Source: Merluccius polli
Lineage: Eukaryota > Chordata > Actinopteri > Gadiformes > Merlucciidae
Assembly (NCBI GenBank): GCA_030340625.1
Contig: JAOPHQ010002361.1
Location: forward strand, 5,001 to 69,000
DNA: 64,000 bases
Reading direction: 5' to 3'
The position numbers and the translations under genes are program-made. The notes beneath the pieces are model-generated. The model saw only the letters and a list, made by a program, of their open reading frames with translations. It was not told the origin of the DNA and ran no database searches. Within the stretch, counting starts at the first letter, position 1. Each line of letters begins with the position of its first letter. Below, piece by piece: positions 1 to 25,983 of this stretch.

Positions 1-6
1 ACCCTC

Positions 7-67
<61 letters not shown>

Positions 68-99
68 ATCCCACCCTCTCTCTCTCTCTCTCTGTCTCT

Positions 100-180
<81 letters not shown>
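1..180. repeat. (CT)n microsatellite at the window edge
   Basis: Nearly pure CT/TC dinucleotide repeat with a few interruptions (CTGT, CCCAC), running to the first base of the window, so its full length is unknown. A second CT block lies at about 285-380. Confidence 0.95.
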
Positions 181-183
<3 letters not shown>

Positions 184-310
184 TTTTTGGCTCTAATACA
201 CACAATTGCCTACACTTTGTCTCACCCTACCCCCCGCCTTCTCTCACTGTCTTTTGCACTGCAACCTTTTCTTGTCTGCCTTCCGTCTCTCTCTCTCTCT
301 CTCTCTCTCG

Positions 311-344
<34 letters not shown>

Positions 345-1065
345 CTCTCTCTCTCTCTTTCTCTCTTTCTCTCTCTCTCAACTGCAGAATGCAGAACACG
401 CACATACTCACACATCCACATACAGTGAAGAACACACTCTTAGACACACATGGGTATTCACACAAAGATACACACACATACACACACTCGCGCACAAACA
501 CATGTACACACACACACACACACACACACAAAACGCGTACTTTTGTGCAACAGTCACTCAGTCCCCCATTGTGACTCAAACTGCATTAATATTGAATCAA
601 ACAGCAATGTCTCCAACTGGCAGGCAGCCGCAGCAAGTCTCTCCCCCCCCTCGCCTCACCCCCACCCCGCCTTCCCCCTGACCACCACCACCTCCCCATC
701 TCCTCCCTATCTCCCCCTCACCGCAGGCTGGCTCCCTGTCTGCACTCTGCAGGATGGAAGTGATATTCCCACTGGGCAAGAGGCATGGATTAGCTTTAAA
801 TCAACTTTAATACAGAGCAATATAGACGGAGCCGCGAAATCTCTCCTGGTGTATAAACACGTTTTTTTATGTCCTTAAGTACTGGCTAATGACACATTTA
901 GCTATACGTTAAATCCCCCTTCTCTTAAATCCCTCCCAGCTCTTTTGTTGTGGCGGCGCGGCGGAGCACCGCGTTTGTGTACTTACCTGGCTGTGTTTTT
1001 CTCTTTCCCCCCTTCTGCCTCCCACCCTCGTCCCCATCCCTCCCACCTCCACTACCCCCTCCAAG
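1..1065 (+). other. 3' part of the intron before the onecut3 homeobox exon
   Basis: No coding sequence is seen here. The stretch opens with a (CT)n block to about 180, has a second (CT)n block at about 285-380, a CA-rich block at about 460-530, and ends in a long pyrimidine-rich run that leads into the acceptor AG at 1064-1065. The long frames here are only translations of the dinucleotide repeats. Because the exon that follows starts in mid-codon and lacks the CUT domain, the rest of the gene must lie left of the window. Confidence 0.7.
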
Positions 1066-1358
1066 CCTGCAAGCGCAAGGAGCAGGAGCAACACAAGGAC
1101 CGCAACATGGCGCCCAAGAAGCAGCGGCTGGTGTTCACGGACCTGCAGCGGCGCACGCTCATCGCCATCTTCAAGGAGAACAAGCGGCCGTCCAAGGAGA
1201 TGCAGATCACCATCTCCCAGCAGCTGGGCCTGGAGCTCAACACCGTCAGCAACTTCTTCATGAACGCCCGGCGCCGCTGCGTCGACCGTTGGCACGACGA
1301 CCACGGCGCCAGCCCCGGGCAGCCCGGCACCTCGGCCACCACTTTCTCCAAGGCCTGA
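1066..1358 (+). CDS. onecut3: ONECUT-family homeobox factor, last coding exon (homeodomain)
   Basis: This exon encodes the end of a ONECUT (HNF6-type) transcription factor, a nuclear DNA-binding protein of neural and endocrine tissue. The first codon is split (G|CC), which restores the Ala of the family's ACKRKEQE motif right after the CUT domain. The homeodomain follows, with KKQRLVFTDLQRRTLIAIF, then NTVSNFFMNARRR. Recognition helix FFMNARRR (Phe and Met where most homeodomains have Trp and Gln) is the ONECUT hallmark. The residues KKQ, RTLIAIF and RRCVDRW and the ending TFSKA fit ONECUT3 better than ONECUT1 or ONECUT2, judged from memory of the family. The acceptor AG is at 1064-1065 after a strong pyrimidine tract, and TGA is at 1356-1358. 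The CUT domain must be in an upstream exon outside the window. Teleosts can have more than one onecut3-like copy, so the exact paralog is open. Confidence 0.9.
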
Positions 1359-1681
1359 AACCGGAGAAAGGCCGTCTTTAGAGAGAGGTGGGGATGGGGG
1401 TGGGGGGGGGGGGGGGGGGAGAGGACCAGGGAGACCCAGGGGTTTGAAACGGGAGGCTGGTTCAATCAGTTGGGTGGCCCGTCTACAATGACCTCTCCCG
1501 GGCCGTGCCCGCCCCCCCCCTCCCCCCCTACCCCACCCTCCAATGTCTGAATGTGTCCCCCACGCCTCCAATTCATGTGTGCCATGTGATGATCCTTTCC
1601 TCAGTCAGTCAGTCAGTCAGTCAAAAAAAGAAAAAAACACAACCTCAAGCTCTGGCCCGAAGACGTCACGTCCACGCCACA

Positions 1682-1712
<31 letters not shown>

Positions 1713-2135
1713 CACACACACACAAGGACAATCACTGATCAAATCTTTTTTTTCCTTTTTACATTTGTAGGATATCTGTTAGCAAAGCGACACCAAAGAT
1801 AGAGCATTTCAGATATTCAGAGACATTCTAGCAACCGATGCAGCTTTCATCTCCAAACTCTCCTGTTTGTGTCTCGCCTCAAACCTCTAACCCCCCCCCC
1901 CTCCTCCCACCCCCCACCCACCCCTCTCAGACCCTCCCCCGTTCTGGCACAAGACAGAAACAAGGGCAAAAGAAATGGCAATAAATCAGACGGTACAGCA
2001 CACAGCCCGTTATTCCAGCTCCATCCTGCACAACCACGGCCATCAGCAAGACAACACAGCCGAGGATGATAAACAATAACACAACAAAACCAACAACGCC
2101 AACAACAACAACAACCAGGCTCTCCACCCCTCCAT

Positions 2136-2201
2136 CTCCTCCTCCTCCTCCTCCTCCTCCTCCTCCTCCTCCTCCTCCTCCTCCACCTTCTCCTCCATTC
2201 T
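2136..2201. repeat. (TCC)n trinucleotide repeat
   Basis: About 15 tandem TCC units with a slightly degenerate right end, inside the probable onecut3 3' UTR. A poly-C run and a second TCC-rich stretch follow at 2318-2400. Confidence 0.9.
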
Positions 2202-4966
2202 CCTTCAGAGGTATTCCCTGTTGGCCGGCCATTTCACCGAGCAGCTCGGCCTGATCATACAACAACCTAATGAATTGAAAAATGAATCGATGCAGACAGA
2301 GAGAGCAGGGCATTGACCCCCCCCCCCCCCCCCCTCCACCCCCTCCACCCCCCTCCTCCTCCTCCTCCTCCCACCCCCACCCCACCACTTCTCCCCCCTC
2401 CTCCTTCCTTCACCTCCCCTCCCCTCCCTGAAGGTGAAACTCAAGACGATCAGACGCAGTACCGACTCCCAGGACTGAACCCCCGGACCAGGTCTATATT
2501 TTTTTGCACAGATGTCAGAGACCTGCAAGGAGACAGTTGTCGCGGAGAGCGTCGCCCCGGCTCCAGGCGAGAGCTGGGGGTCTGCCTTCGGCCTCCGCCG
2601 GAGGAGCAGGGAGGCGACTGATATGTCTGGACATGCTCTTTGTTCTGCTGGGAGCTTTGCCTCTGATCAATAACCGAGAAGCAAGCGACAACAACACACA
2701 CGGGCATCCGGCCAACTGCATTACAGCTGCATAGGGAAAGCGGCGCGCGGGGAAGGGGAGCGCTCGCAACCCAGCGTAGATGGGAACACAAAGGCCTCTG
2801 AGCAGCTGTAGCGGAACCGCTCCCTCCCTTCCTCCCTCCCTTCCTTCCTCCACCCCTCCCCTCCCTGTCTCTGTGCCGGCAGACCAACAGTGCCCCCTGC
2901 TGTTCACGGTGGCGACCGGCAGCCTGCGTGGAAGAGGCGCAGATTGGAGAAGAGGAGATGGGGGGAGGGAAGGATGCTGAGGAGAAGTCAAGGCACAATG
3001 CGTTCAGGTCCTCATGGTTCTTTGAAGGCAGATCAATAGCAAACCATTATCCTATTGTTGTTCCTTATCCAACCAGTGCTGGTGAAGCCAGAGGAGGGGG
3101 GATGGTGTAACTGAATGGTGAAAACACACACACACACATACACAGGAATATAAAAAGGCAGGGATACAGCCAGATGTTATCTGATACACTGACCAACCAT
3201 TTAATAGCTGCGTTTATTCATCAATGAACCAGTGGATAGAGACAGAGGAACGTACAGAAAATAATAAGTACAAAAACTCAGCAGGCAGCATGGGTAATAG
3301 CCGGCCTAGATTCAGACATATTCGAGGCACCATGGAGATTTAATTTTACATAATTAAAGATTGATTTGGTGCGCGAGTGCTTTGAAACACAAACGCGTAA
3401 TCCATATTCATTCATGATCCATTCATTAACTCATCTGTTGCCAAGACAGCTTTAAACGGATTTGATCAAAAAGCAAAAATGTTATTCTGGATAGTCCCCA
3501 CACATGGGTTTCCCTAGCTAGCCACCACTCTTAACCGTCAAACGCAACAAGAATTAGTGCCAATGCTTACTGCCTTAATGCTAATCAGAGAATATGGCAC
3601 GACGTTCAAACATAACCACGGTGTGTCCCACTGCTACTGACGATGGGCGGTACGTGCCATAGCAACCAACAATCAACTTTGAACTGAATTAGAATATACT
3701 TTTTTAGTAAAACAAAAAACAAATGAAATAGATTTTAAGGCATACAAAACCAAACCTCAAATGGCAAAGGTACCACAAGAATGTGTCACAGAGTGAAAGT
3801 GTCACCGACATGCAAAAGGAACCATTTTGAAACAGAAGAAAATCTCTCTCTCTCTCTCTGTCTCTCTCTCTCTCTCTCTCCCCCTCTCTCTCTCCCCCTT
3901 TCTCATTCTTTCTGTGGTACTCTACCTCCTGTATCCCCCTTATTCTGTTGCTCCTTTCTTTCTCTCCTCTTCTCTAACAATTGATGCGGGTATTTAATTA
4001 GTACCATAGACACAAAGTTTCTATTTCTTGTTACTATTGTGCTCTGTTGTGCATATGTAAGGCACCTTGTTGATAAATCAAAGAAGAAAAAAAAAAAAAG
4101 GAAAAAAAGGACAAACTTTTTAAAAGGAAAAAAGAAGAGATGCAAGGATTTTTTTTTTTTTCCCGTTGGTTTTTTCGTTGTCGTCGTTGCATTCTTTGTG
4201 AATATTGACTCGAAGGAGACGCCTCTCACGAGAAAGACATACAAAACTGGGAGCGGTGGAGGAGAAGAACAACAACAGACAAAAACACGTTTCCTCCTCT
4301 GGCATTTCAGTGTCAAACCTGTAGTACTGTCAGCCCTCTTCACGCCGGGCCCCCACTGAGGGGGGGGGGACGGGGGGGCTATACTCAAGGGGGAAACAAT
4401 ACATGACTTTCAAATGCTCTTGTTGATTCAGTGTGCATTGTGTTTGATGAGGGTGGGTGGGAAGGGGGATCAAACCTTGGGTCTAGCTATCTGTAAGGTC
4501 TTAAAATGCAACTGTAGCATTTCCGACAACGTAGTGCGTCTAGCCGTGCAGATTAGATGAGCGATGGTCACTGTAGAGGATTTGAAGGACGAGGGTTGGA
4601 GATTGCAGGGGGTGTGGGGTGGGTGGGGGGGGGGGGGGGGGGGGCGTATGGGTAACTAGGTAGCGTCGCGTTGCTGTAAGCAGCGGGTCAAAGCCGCCAA
4701 AAAGGGGCGACGGGTTCGAGTAGACTTGTTGTGTAGAGTTCAACACGCCTGGGCCAATAGCTGGGCAGATAGGACTAGAACTGTATAGGCTGACCAATGA
4801 CATGTGTTTGTAGTGAGAACCAATGTGGCTACCTCACTAAGCTGAGTGGTTTGTGAAACCGCCACCAATACCAAAGATTCCCCAGCCTGCCGGTCCCAAG
4901 CTGCCTAGGGGGAGATACACACCAATGAAGAGCCTTGGCCCCTCTCTCTGTCCAATTACAGACACT

Positions 4967-5184
4967 CACACACACACACACACACGCACACGCACACACG
5001 CACACGCACACACACACACGCACACACACAAATACAATTGTATTGACAGTGTAGTCAGGCTGCGTTGGGCCACAAGGGGGTGGCGGCCTTGCAGAAAGAG
5101 TTGAGTGCCTTTTCCCTTCAACCACGGGTGGGACTGCACTGGGCACGCACGCACGCAACCACACACACACACACACACACACAC
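4967..5184. repeat. CA-rich microsatellite pair
   Basis: Two CA-rich blocks (4967-5030, with CACG interruptions, and 5160-5184) flank about 130 bases of unique sequence. Confidence 0.85.
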
Positions 5185-8100
5185 GCGATACAGATGCGTC
5201 ACCACCACACGCATGCGCACAGATGTGCACACAAACATGCACTCCCATGCAGACAATGCACTCATAATTGGATGGACAGGAGGGCGGGGGCCAAAGAGTG
5301 GGGGCTGCGTCAGCATTTTTCTCATATATTGACTTTCCATCTTGTAACACTAGAATACAAGCACTTTATCATGTAGAAAGTCTATAAAGCATTTTCTATA
5401 CACTATTTATTTGAAACAACATACTATGTTAACTCTTTAATCTGTAAGTGTCTTTGTTACTGGTCTGTTGATCCCGCGGCAGCTCCCAGTCCTTGGCCTA
5501 GAACTCTTTAGACCCGGGCGCCGAAAAAACGCGCCGTCCACTTTACCTCGCTCCCACCAGATATTTTTATGTAACAGAGCACGAGAGGGGGTAAAATGGC
5601 GGAGGTTTTGAGCGCCCACAGGACGGTGGTTGTGATATTGTAGTGCCACTATAACCCTGACCCCCACTTCTATCCACTATGTGCAAGCACAGAGGCTGCA
5701 CTATTACAGTGTGGAAACCTCATTGACAATTTAGACACAAAACCCCTCTCTCGTTCTTTTTTAACCCCCCCCCCCCCCCCCTCACAATATCTCTCCGATT
5801 TCTCCCCCTGGGCTGGCGTCAAGACTCGGTTAGGAGTGTGTCGACAATTAATTCTGAAATACCTCAAACCTTTCGTGTAAAGTTTATGTAATTTAACTTA
5901 AAATAATACTGCTAATGATAACAATGATTATGAAACTATGATACTATGATAGTTAGTTTTGGAACTTGTGACTTGAAGCTTTATACTGTTAACTTTCTTT
6001 TTCTTTTTTTTCTTTTTTGCTCTCTTTTTTCCTTTTCTCGTACGTTTCTTCCCGTTTGTTTTGCTACGGCATGTACTTAAGTGTTTTCATAAAGGAAAGA
6101 CATTGTGAATGTTTCTGTGGAGGCTAACATAAGAAAAGAAGAGACAGACAAAAAGGCTGGAACACATGGAAAGAAGACAAGTTACTGAATCCCAACATGT
6201 TGTTTGGTAGCTCTCTCTCAGAGGCAGGTATATTTGAAAAAAACAAAATCAACACCAAAAAAAAAAAAAAGAAGACGTGTAAAGAAGAATCTGATTTGGA
6301 TTATGAATTCTAAACCAAAAAACAGACCAAAGAATGAATAATCGTTTACTCATTGTTAGCTTTCTTAGCCTTTTAAGTTGTCTTTTCTCTAAAAAAAAAA
6401 AAAAAAAGATAATAATACAGATTTCACAGTTACTTTCGAAGGTTCCTGGGTGTGTTCAAGTGCTCCTGATGTTCTTAGAATATTAAAATCCAGCGCCTCC
6501 TATTGGACAGGAGGTGCGGCTTTTTCTTTTCTGCATGGATATTGTATAACTGTATAGAAACCAACAGGAATGACCTGTGATTTTGTTGGGGGGTGGGAGG
6601 GGGGGGGGGGGGGCGGGGAGAGGAGGAGGTGAAAGGACAGACCTGGGAGCGGGTGGAGCCGGGGTGGGGGATATTTTTGTTATTGCAAAAAACAAGTTTT
6701 TTGGCTTTGGGTTTTAGGAGTTGGAGGGGTCCTTGTTTTGTAGACTTTCTGTCGCTGTTGGAGTCACCAAGTTGTGTGCATGTGTTGTTGCAACCCTCTC
6801 CCTTTCCCCCTATGTTTCTTTGATGTATATAAATCCCGACAGTAGGGGGCGGCGTGTACTGGGGGAGGTCAAACTCCTTTCCTCCAATCAATAGCATTCA
6901 ATCTCCATTCCCCAGCTTGGGTCTCGTCTGAGGTCCTGAAACGTGTGTCTTGCTTTTCCAAGGACAGGTTGTTTACTTGGAGTTAATCAGAGGGACACAC
7001 ACAGGCCTCCCGGGACACACATACCTGTACCTGTATGTATGTCCGTATGATTTTTTCTTTTTTTTTCTTTCAAACTGTGTATGTGTGATCATTTGTATCT
7101 ACGTGTGGTGAACAAAATGTACTTTGCTTTTGTTTTTTGTTTTTTTTTCTTGTTTTCTTTACTTTGGGTTGCAATACCTGTCATGCCAAAAAAAAAACAA
7201 CAAAAAAAAAAATCGGAAAACCTTTTCTTATTACCTGACGGCTGACCAACCACAGTACTCCTTGGCAACTGACCCCTCCAACCTGAAATGTCCTCGGCAT
7301 CTACTGTCAAACAGCATATGTGTGTGTGTCATTTCCCTGTAGGATAGAAGGTTGCCAATGGGACTGATGTAGACACCCCCAGTCACACTGTGCTCTCCCT
7401 CTTCTGTTACCTGTTAATCAATCAGAACCAAGTGTCTTTGTGATAGTAGAAGACAATCAGTTTCAAAACAAGAAAAGGTAGAGAGAGAGGACAGGCCAGT
7501 AAGGGAGGAGGAGGAGGATGGAGGAGGATGGAGGATGAGGAGGAGGGGAGGAGGAGGTGGAAGGATTGAAAGGAGATTTAAAAACAAAAAAAATTTAAAA
7601 AAAGAAGAAAAAAAACCACGGGAAAAGAGGTTTTCTGAGTGGAGCTGTAGTGCCCGACTGCCAAACAAACTGCCCTTATTAATGCTGTCCACTCCTCTCC
7701 CCCCCCCCCCCCCCCCCCCCCCCCCCACACACCCAACACAACACCACTCCCCCCCCCCGCCCACCCGCCTGCATCAGCATATCACAACCGGACATGAATC
7801 CAAAGAAGACTCACACTGTAATGGCATATGTGTTACGTTAGACCGCTGCCCTCTACGTTTACATAGACACACGCGCATTCACAACAGCACCATCTTGAAC
7901 GCTAGGATCTTGCCACAATCCAGACCCCACATTCAGAAGAATCTAAAAAAAAAAATTTAAAAACGTGCAAACTTCACATAACCCAACCCCCGCATTTCCT
8001 ATAGTTCAACCTTCCCCCTGAGTCGAAGGCTGCGTCGGACTCCTGCGCTCTCCCCGCCACACGGTGTCACGAGGACACAGCAATCAGTGGTGCAGGAGTT

Positions 8101-9302
8101 AATGCAGGAGTCAGCCCCCCCCCCCCCCCCCCCACTATACCCCCCCACACCAAAACCTCAAACCAGAACCAGATCTCCATTTCCCCATCAGCCACCGCCA
8201 GTTTCCCCGCTGATCCAATGACGATGTAAACCCTGCTGCGGAGAATTAAAGTGACTCCGGGGCCGGTTGATTTTTGCACAGAGAACTATGCAAGCACCTG
8301 ACCCCCCAATCTTAATCGTTGCTGCTGGGGTCGGAGTGTACCATTCTGAATTCACCCTACCCCCCCCCCCCACACACACACACACCCCCTCACCCCTCTC
8401 CCCCATCTCTCTCTCTCTCTCCCCCTCCTCTCTCCCTCTGATACATCCCTAACTCTCCCACTTCCATAACCCCACCCTCCCCTCTGCTCTTCCCCTGTGT
8501 ACACCCACCCCACCCCCCCCACCCCCCACCCCCACAGAGCCCAGAGTAGTCCTTCAGGGTACAGTAGAGAGTCTCTCTCTCTGGAGAAAAGACGAGAGCG
8601 TCGGGAAGCTCTTACATCTCACCGGGCCAAACCGCAGATGTCTTATTTCACTTTGCCACACGCCACCATACTGCCACTGACCCCCCCCACCCCACCCCCC
8701 GGGGGAGTCCATGTTGACACCCCACATGCCAATCCTCACCCCCCCCCCCCCCCCCCCCCCGCCCACCGCCCCCCCTGCTCCTCGCCCTCCTGCATTACGT
8801 TGCAATGTCTTGATCGTCTTTGTCCCCCAGGGCCAAGGAAGGGCCACAATCAATGCAAAGACCCTCAACATTGTATACTTTAGTTTACAAAAGTCGTCTG
8901 ACGAAGATGGTGGCTTATATTGCACAGACAGACAGACCGACACGGACAGCTACATGGTACACGCGTCACAGAGGCACATGCTAAAGAGGTTGAGTGTGCC
9001 TTTAGAGAGTGCTTGCTGAAAACCAAAGATGAAATCAAGAGGTATATGACAATCTGGCTACCAAAACCTAGAAGGCATTAGCAGCTCTTCGGGCTGCTCT
9101 ACGGGGGCCTGTGAATGAAGCGGGCCATGGACATGTTCAGCCGGTTGCACTTAAAACACACACACACACACAACCACACCTACACATGCGCGCGCACACA
9201 CACACACACAAAAACACACAGCAAAATGACACAACACATTGCACACATTCAAACACACTTGTCCTGAGGGACCACACATGGACTCGCAGGACGAGTGTGT
9301 GT

Positions 9303-9306
<4 letters not shown>

Positions 9307-9336
<30 letters not shown>
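9307..9336. repeat. (GT)n microsatellite
   Basis: About 15 GT units. A CA-rich block at 9158-9225 lies just to the left and is complementary to it, so the two could pair as a loose hairpin in the onecut3 3' UTR. Confidence 0.85.
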
Positions 9337-9338
<2 letters not shown>

Positions 9339-9509
9339 ACGGCCCCCCGACGGGCCCCAACACAGGTCCCCACACAGTGTCTGTTCAGAGAGCCTCTTTT
9401 CCCCGCCTCCCACTGCAGAAGCTGGAGAGCCTGTGAGGGACTTTTAGTTTCGCTCTAGTCGAAGCGTTTGAGAAGGAAAAAAAAATCTGAGTAATAACTG
9501 TTACAGAAA

Positions 9510-9600
9510 AATAAAAACTTAAAAGGATAATATGGGTAAATTTGCGTGTTTTGAAATAAATTAACAAATAAACAAATGTAAAACAACCGTTCGCCGTGTC
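9510..9600 (+). terminator. onecut3: Candidate onecut3 poly(A) signals and cleavage region
   Basis: Three AATAAA hexamers lie at 9510-9515, 9555-9560 and 9567-9572, followed at 9588-9622 by a GT-rich stretch that could serve as the downstream element. This is the best + strand 3' end signal before the convergent phf20 gene. Cleavage would fall near 9585-9600. Confidence 0.5.
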
Positions 9601-9657
9601 TGTGACTGTGTGTTCTTTGAGGCAACCATATATATACATATATATGTACATATACAC

Positions 9658-9658
<1 letters not shown>

Positions 9659-9750
<92 letters not shown>
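9659..9750. repeat. Compound (AT)n(AC)n microsatellite
   Basis: About 24 AT units (9659-9706) run straight into about 22 AC units (9707-9750). It marks the right edge of the onecut3 3' end region. Confidence 0.95.
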
Positions 9751-9756
<6 letters not shown>

Positions 9757-10149
9757 AAAAGACTTTAACGGCTCGTTCGCTCGGTGTCCTCACCAGTACG
9801 ACACACACACACACTGCGGTCTAGGGACACATGTCGGTCGGCCCCCGGTCTCTCCCACACCCCCCCTCCGGTCACTCCCCCACACCGAGCGACGTAATAT
9901 AAGGCGACATAGACCCGGTGAGAGCCGCATACACCGCCCCCCCCCCCCCCCCCCCCCCCACAGTGTGTAGACACCGTGTCGCATCCCGCCGAGGATGAGC
10001 AACAACACTGAACTGGACTGGACTAGACTGGACTGGACTCATCACTTGTTACGGAGCGGCAAAGCCTCGTGGGGGGGGGGGTCCAAAAACAAACCCCCCT
10101 CCCACCTGCGCTTTAAGACCACTAAATGGACGATTGATATTTACATTAT

Positions 10150-10152
<3 letters not shown>

Positions 10153-10183
<31 letters not shown>

Positions 10184-10200
10184 GGGGGGGGGGGGGGGGG
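10153..10200. repeat. (TA)n followed by poly-G
   Basis: About 14 TA units end directly in a run of about 20 G. Such a junction is prone to sequencing and assembly error. Confidence 0.85.
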
Positions 10201-10350
10201 TGATACTATCTCTAACGTAGAAAAGCCAACGGCTAGGACAGCGCAAGACGAGGATTACCGCACATCTGCCTTAAGCGGGAAAACCGTACGCGGTAAAAAA
10301 ACAAAAACAAAACAACAAAAAACAAAACAAAATGAGCGACGTCGACTTAC

Positions 10351-10520
10351 CGCCGTTATGAATTCAAGTACCGGTTAGGTCCAGGTCGTGTCCGTCCCAC
10401 GGTGTCTGTTCGCTGCGCGGTGGACTGGTTGCTACTACCGTCTGCTTCCTCCTCTCAGCTCGTATCGCGGAGCGGCTCTCTGGGCGGAACTACGCGGCGC
10501 GTCCCGGACGTAAGGGACGC
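10351..10520 (-). ncRNA. Candidate non-coding first exon with GTAAGT donor
   Basis: On the minus strand an exon could end at 10351 (last bases GGCG) followed by the ideal donor GTAAGT (10350-10345). The segment has no minus-strand ATG, so it would be an untranslated first exon. The left boundary is the splice site; the right boundary is a guess based on the CCAAT box near 10530. The transcript would run antisense across the onecut3 3' UTR. Confidence 0.25.
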
Positions 10521-10604
10521 GGAGGCAGCCAATGGGAGGCCGGTGCACAGATCCACTCCAACGCCCCCTAGAGGCCAGAGTTCGTATCGCCGCCGCCGCC
10601 GTCG

Positions 10605-10835
10605 TAATAATACAAATAATAATAATAAAATAATAATAATGATAACATAATATAATATAATAATAATATATTACTTATAATAATACAATATAATAATATT
10701 AATACAATATAACAATCATAAAATACAATAATAATATAATAATAATAATATTATAATATACTAATAATATAATAACAATAAACTACTAATAATATAATAA
10801 TAATTTTAAAATATATATATAATAAAAATAATAAT
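10605..10835. repeat. Degenerate (AAT)n tract
   Basis: An almost pure A/T stretch built from TAA/AAT/ATA units with interruptions, directly next to the GC-rich island. Confidence 0.85.
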
Positions 10836-10989
10836 GCTTTGGGAGTCATTGGTCAAATTGAGCACTGTTGTGTGGCACTAAAATGGACAGGTTGACTTCA
10901 GTGTTGGTTATTCGTATTTTGACTTTTATTTCCGTTATTGAAACCTCATTGCACAGACACGTGTGTATGCTACTCTTTCCCCTTGTGTG

Positions 10990-11120
10990 GCTTTTATGTA
11001 TTGCGTGTGTTCTCATGTGGGATTGGGTCTATGCTGCCGGTCTTGACCAGGACCCCCTGGATCAAGAGATCCTGCATCTGGGGACGGGACTACATAAAAG
11101 GATAAATAAAGAAAGAAAAC
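10990..11120 (+). repeat. 3' tail of a fish retroelement-like repeat
   Basis: The sequence around 11046-11112 (GGACCCCCTGGATCAAGAGAT, then GGATAAATAAAG) resembles the common teleost tail module that reads roughly 'ccttgaaaaagagat...ctcaatgggactacctggttaaataaag'. That resemblance is from memory. No reverse-transcriptase frame is seen nearby, so only a truncated end is present. It lies between the two convergent 3' ends. Confidence 0.4.
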
Positions 11121-11214
11121 ACAGGTTGGGCGGCTGGCTCCCGTTGAGAAGAAGTCACAGCATCAACAGCGTCACTTGAAAGCACGCGCCGAAAAGAAAC
11201 GCAGCCGACTCAAC

Positions 11215-12497
11215 AGTTGACTATTAATAACAATGAGTTTATTTACCAGGAAATTCTGTTTGCATTGTTTAACATAGCTCCCGCATCCAAGCCATACATT
11301 TACAGTACAGTAGCATACAATATTATCCTTTCAAGGAGACTGTATTAATACAAAGATCCCTAGAAGAGCACACATGATTTATGACATATTTACAAAATAC
11401 AAAACGGAAAAATAAACAGTGAAATGGAATTTAGGAAGCGAAACAATATACAGAGAAGTATGTGTCACCGGCGACAACAGAGCAAGAGGCCAAGATCAGA
11501 AGAGACAACTCCACATACAAGTCATAGGTCAAGTGCTACAAGCAACAACAATGCAGGAGCTAATGGGAGTAAAGTGATACCAATAAGAGACAAACACATA
11601 AAGATCAACTCATACTGTAAAGAAAAAGTGACAGGAATACTTTGTATGAGAAGAAATAAAAATGTAACCATTAAAAAAAAATATAACTCCAAGTCAAGTT
11701 GCTTACTATCACAGTGTAGAATAAAACTAACCCTTACACAGGTCAAAAACATGAGATATTACTGATGATATTACTTATATAGTAATATAGTACTATTGTT
11801 TAACACATTTCTTCAAGCTGCCCTCCGTCCACAATAACAGCAAAACAGAAGAGATTAATGCACAGTATGACATGACAGGCAAACTCAATGGGATTATGTT
11901 TAGAGAAAAAAAAAACTAAACCAAAAAGGTGATCACATTTTTAAGAGGGTTTTTTTGTGATTTGTGTGGACTGGGTGGACAGCTCTGTTGAGACCTTTGA
12001 ATATAAAGCTTTTGTGTTTAAAGCACTGTATGCCCAGACTAACCAGAGGCAGACTTCCAACTGCCGCAGAGACAAGAAAAGGCAATTCGTAGGGTCTGAC
12101 GTTGTACGAGAACCATAAAGGGTGTTGGAACCTGGCTTCGTGGATGTGCACTAAATGCACTTTAGAGGTTACTTTTTGTGTTTGATCCTGAAACATGATG
12201 CTTGCTCGCGGCACATGTTCACATACACTAAGTTACGCAAACCCTGTAGCAATGGGGATCCCTTCATACATAACATTTTCCCTCTCAGACCAGGAAGAGA
12301 ACAGCAGCGGTTATGTCACAAGGAAAGCGCCGGGCACCCCCCCCGTCTCTTTCCCTCCCTTTCTCTCTCTCCCCCTCTGTCACACCCTTTCTTCCAACCC
12401 AGGACCATGAAATGTATCCAGTAGGGCTTCTTCAATCTCTGCATTGTGGCTACGCACTGTGTGGAGACTATGGCCAAAACGGTGCTCTCTGGCACCC
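11215..12497 (-). other. phf20: phf20 3' UTR
   Basis: Roughly 1.3 kb on the minus strand after the phf20 stop. It holds no recognisable exon. The minus-strand AATAAA read at 11243-11238 sits close to its end. The frames seen here lack any known domain and lie in A/T-rich DNA. Confidence 0.6.
11238..11243 (-). terminator. phf20: phf20 poly(A) signal AATAAA
   Basis: The + strand TTTATT at 11238-11243 is AATAAA on the gene strand. Cleavage would fall about 10-30 bases further left, near 11215-11228. It is the first good hexamer downstream of the stop that leaves a UTR of ordinary length. Confidence 0.5.

Positions 12498-25979
<13,482 letters not shown>

Positions 25980-25983
<4 letters not shown>

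Larger units (their letters stand above)
1359..9600 (+). other. onecut3: Probable long 3' UTR of onecut3
   Basis: About 8.2 kb follow the stop codon with no recognisable exon on either strand. The region is full of low-complexity tracts: (CA)n near 1683-1724, (TCC)n at 2136-2201, poly-C near 2318-2335, 5770, 7700, 8117 and 8740, poly-G near 4628, (CA)n at 4967-5030 and 5160-5184, and A-rich and T-rich blocks near 4090, 6010, 6250 and 6390. No strong poly(A) region is obvious until 9510-9572. ONECUT mRNAs are known for very long 3' UTRs, so reading this as one UTR is reasonable, but it is inferred. Confidence 0.5.
9751..10604 (-). promoter_or_regulatory. GC-rich island, possible minus-strand promoter
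   Basis: The block is rich in CG dinucleotides, especially 10380-10600, and contrasts with the AT-rich DNA to its right. It holds a CCAAT box (10529-10533 on the + strand, usable in either orientation) and a CG-rich GCCGCCGCCGCC stretch near 10588. Read on the minus strand, the sequence goes from this box into a canonical splice donor at 10345-10350. No coding exon for such a transcript was found to the left, so it is either non-coding, or it starts a gene whose next exon is outside the window or too short to see. Confidence 0.4.

Noticed and set aside
187..681. Long open frames on both strands rich in Leu-Ser, Arg-Glu or Thr-His
   Set aside because: They are translations of CT/GA and CA/GT microsatellites. 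The same holds for frames near 4966-5350, 9137-9750, 18669-19500, 32210-32461 and 54239-54635.
909..1571. 220-codon minus-strand frame across the onecut3 exon
   Set aside because: It is the antisense shadow of a GC-rich coding exon and shows no domain; the + strand homeodomain explains the openness.
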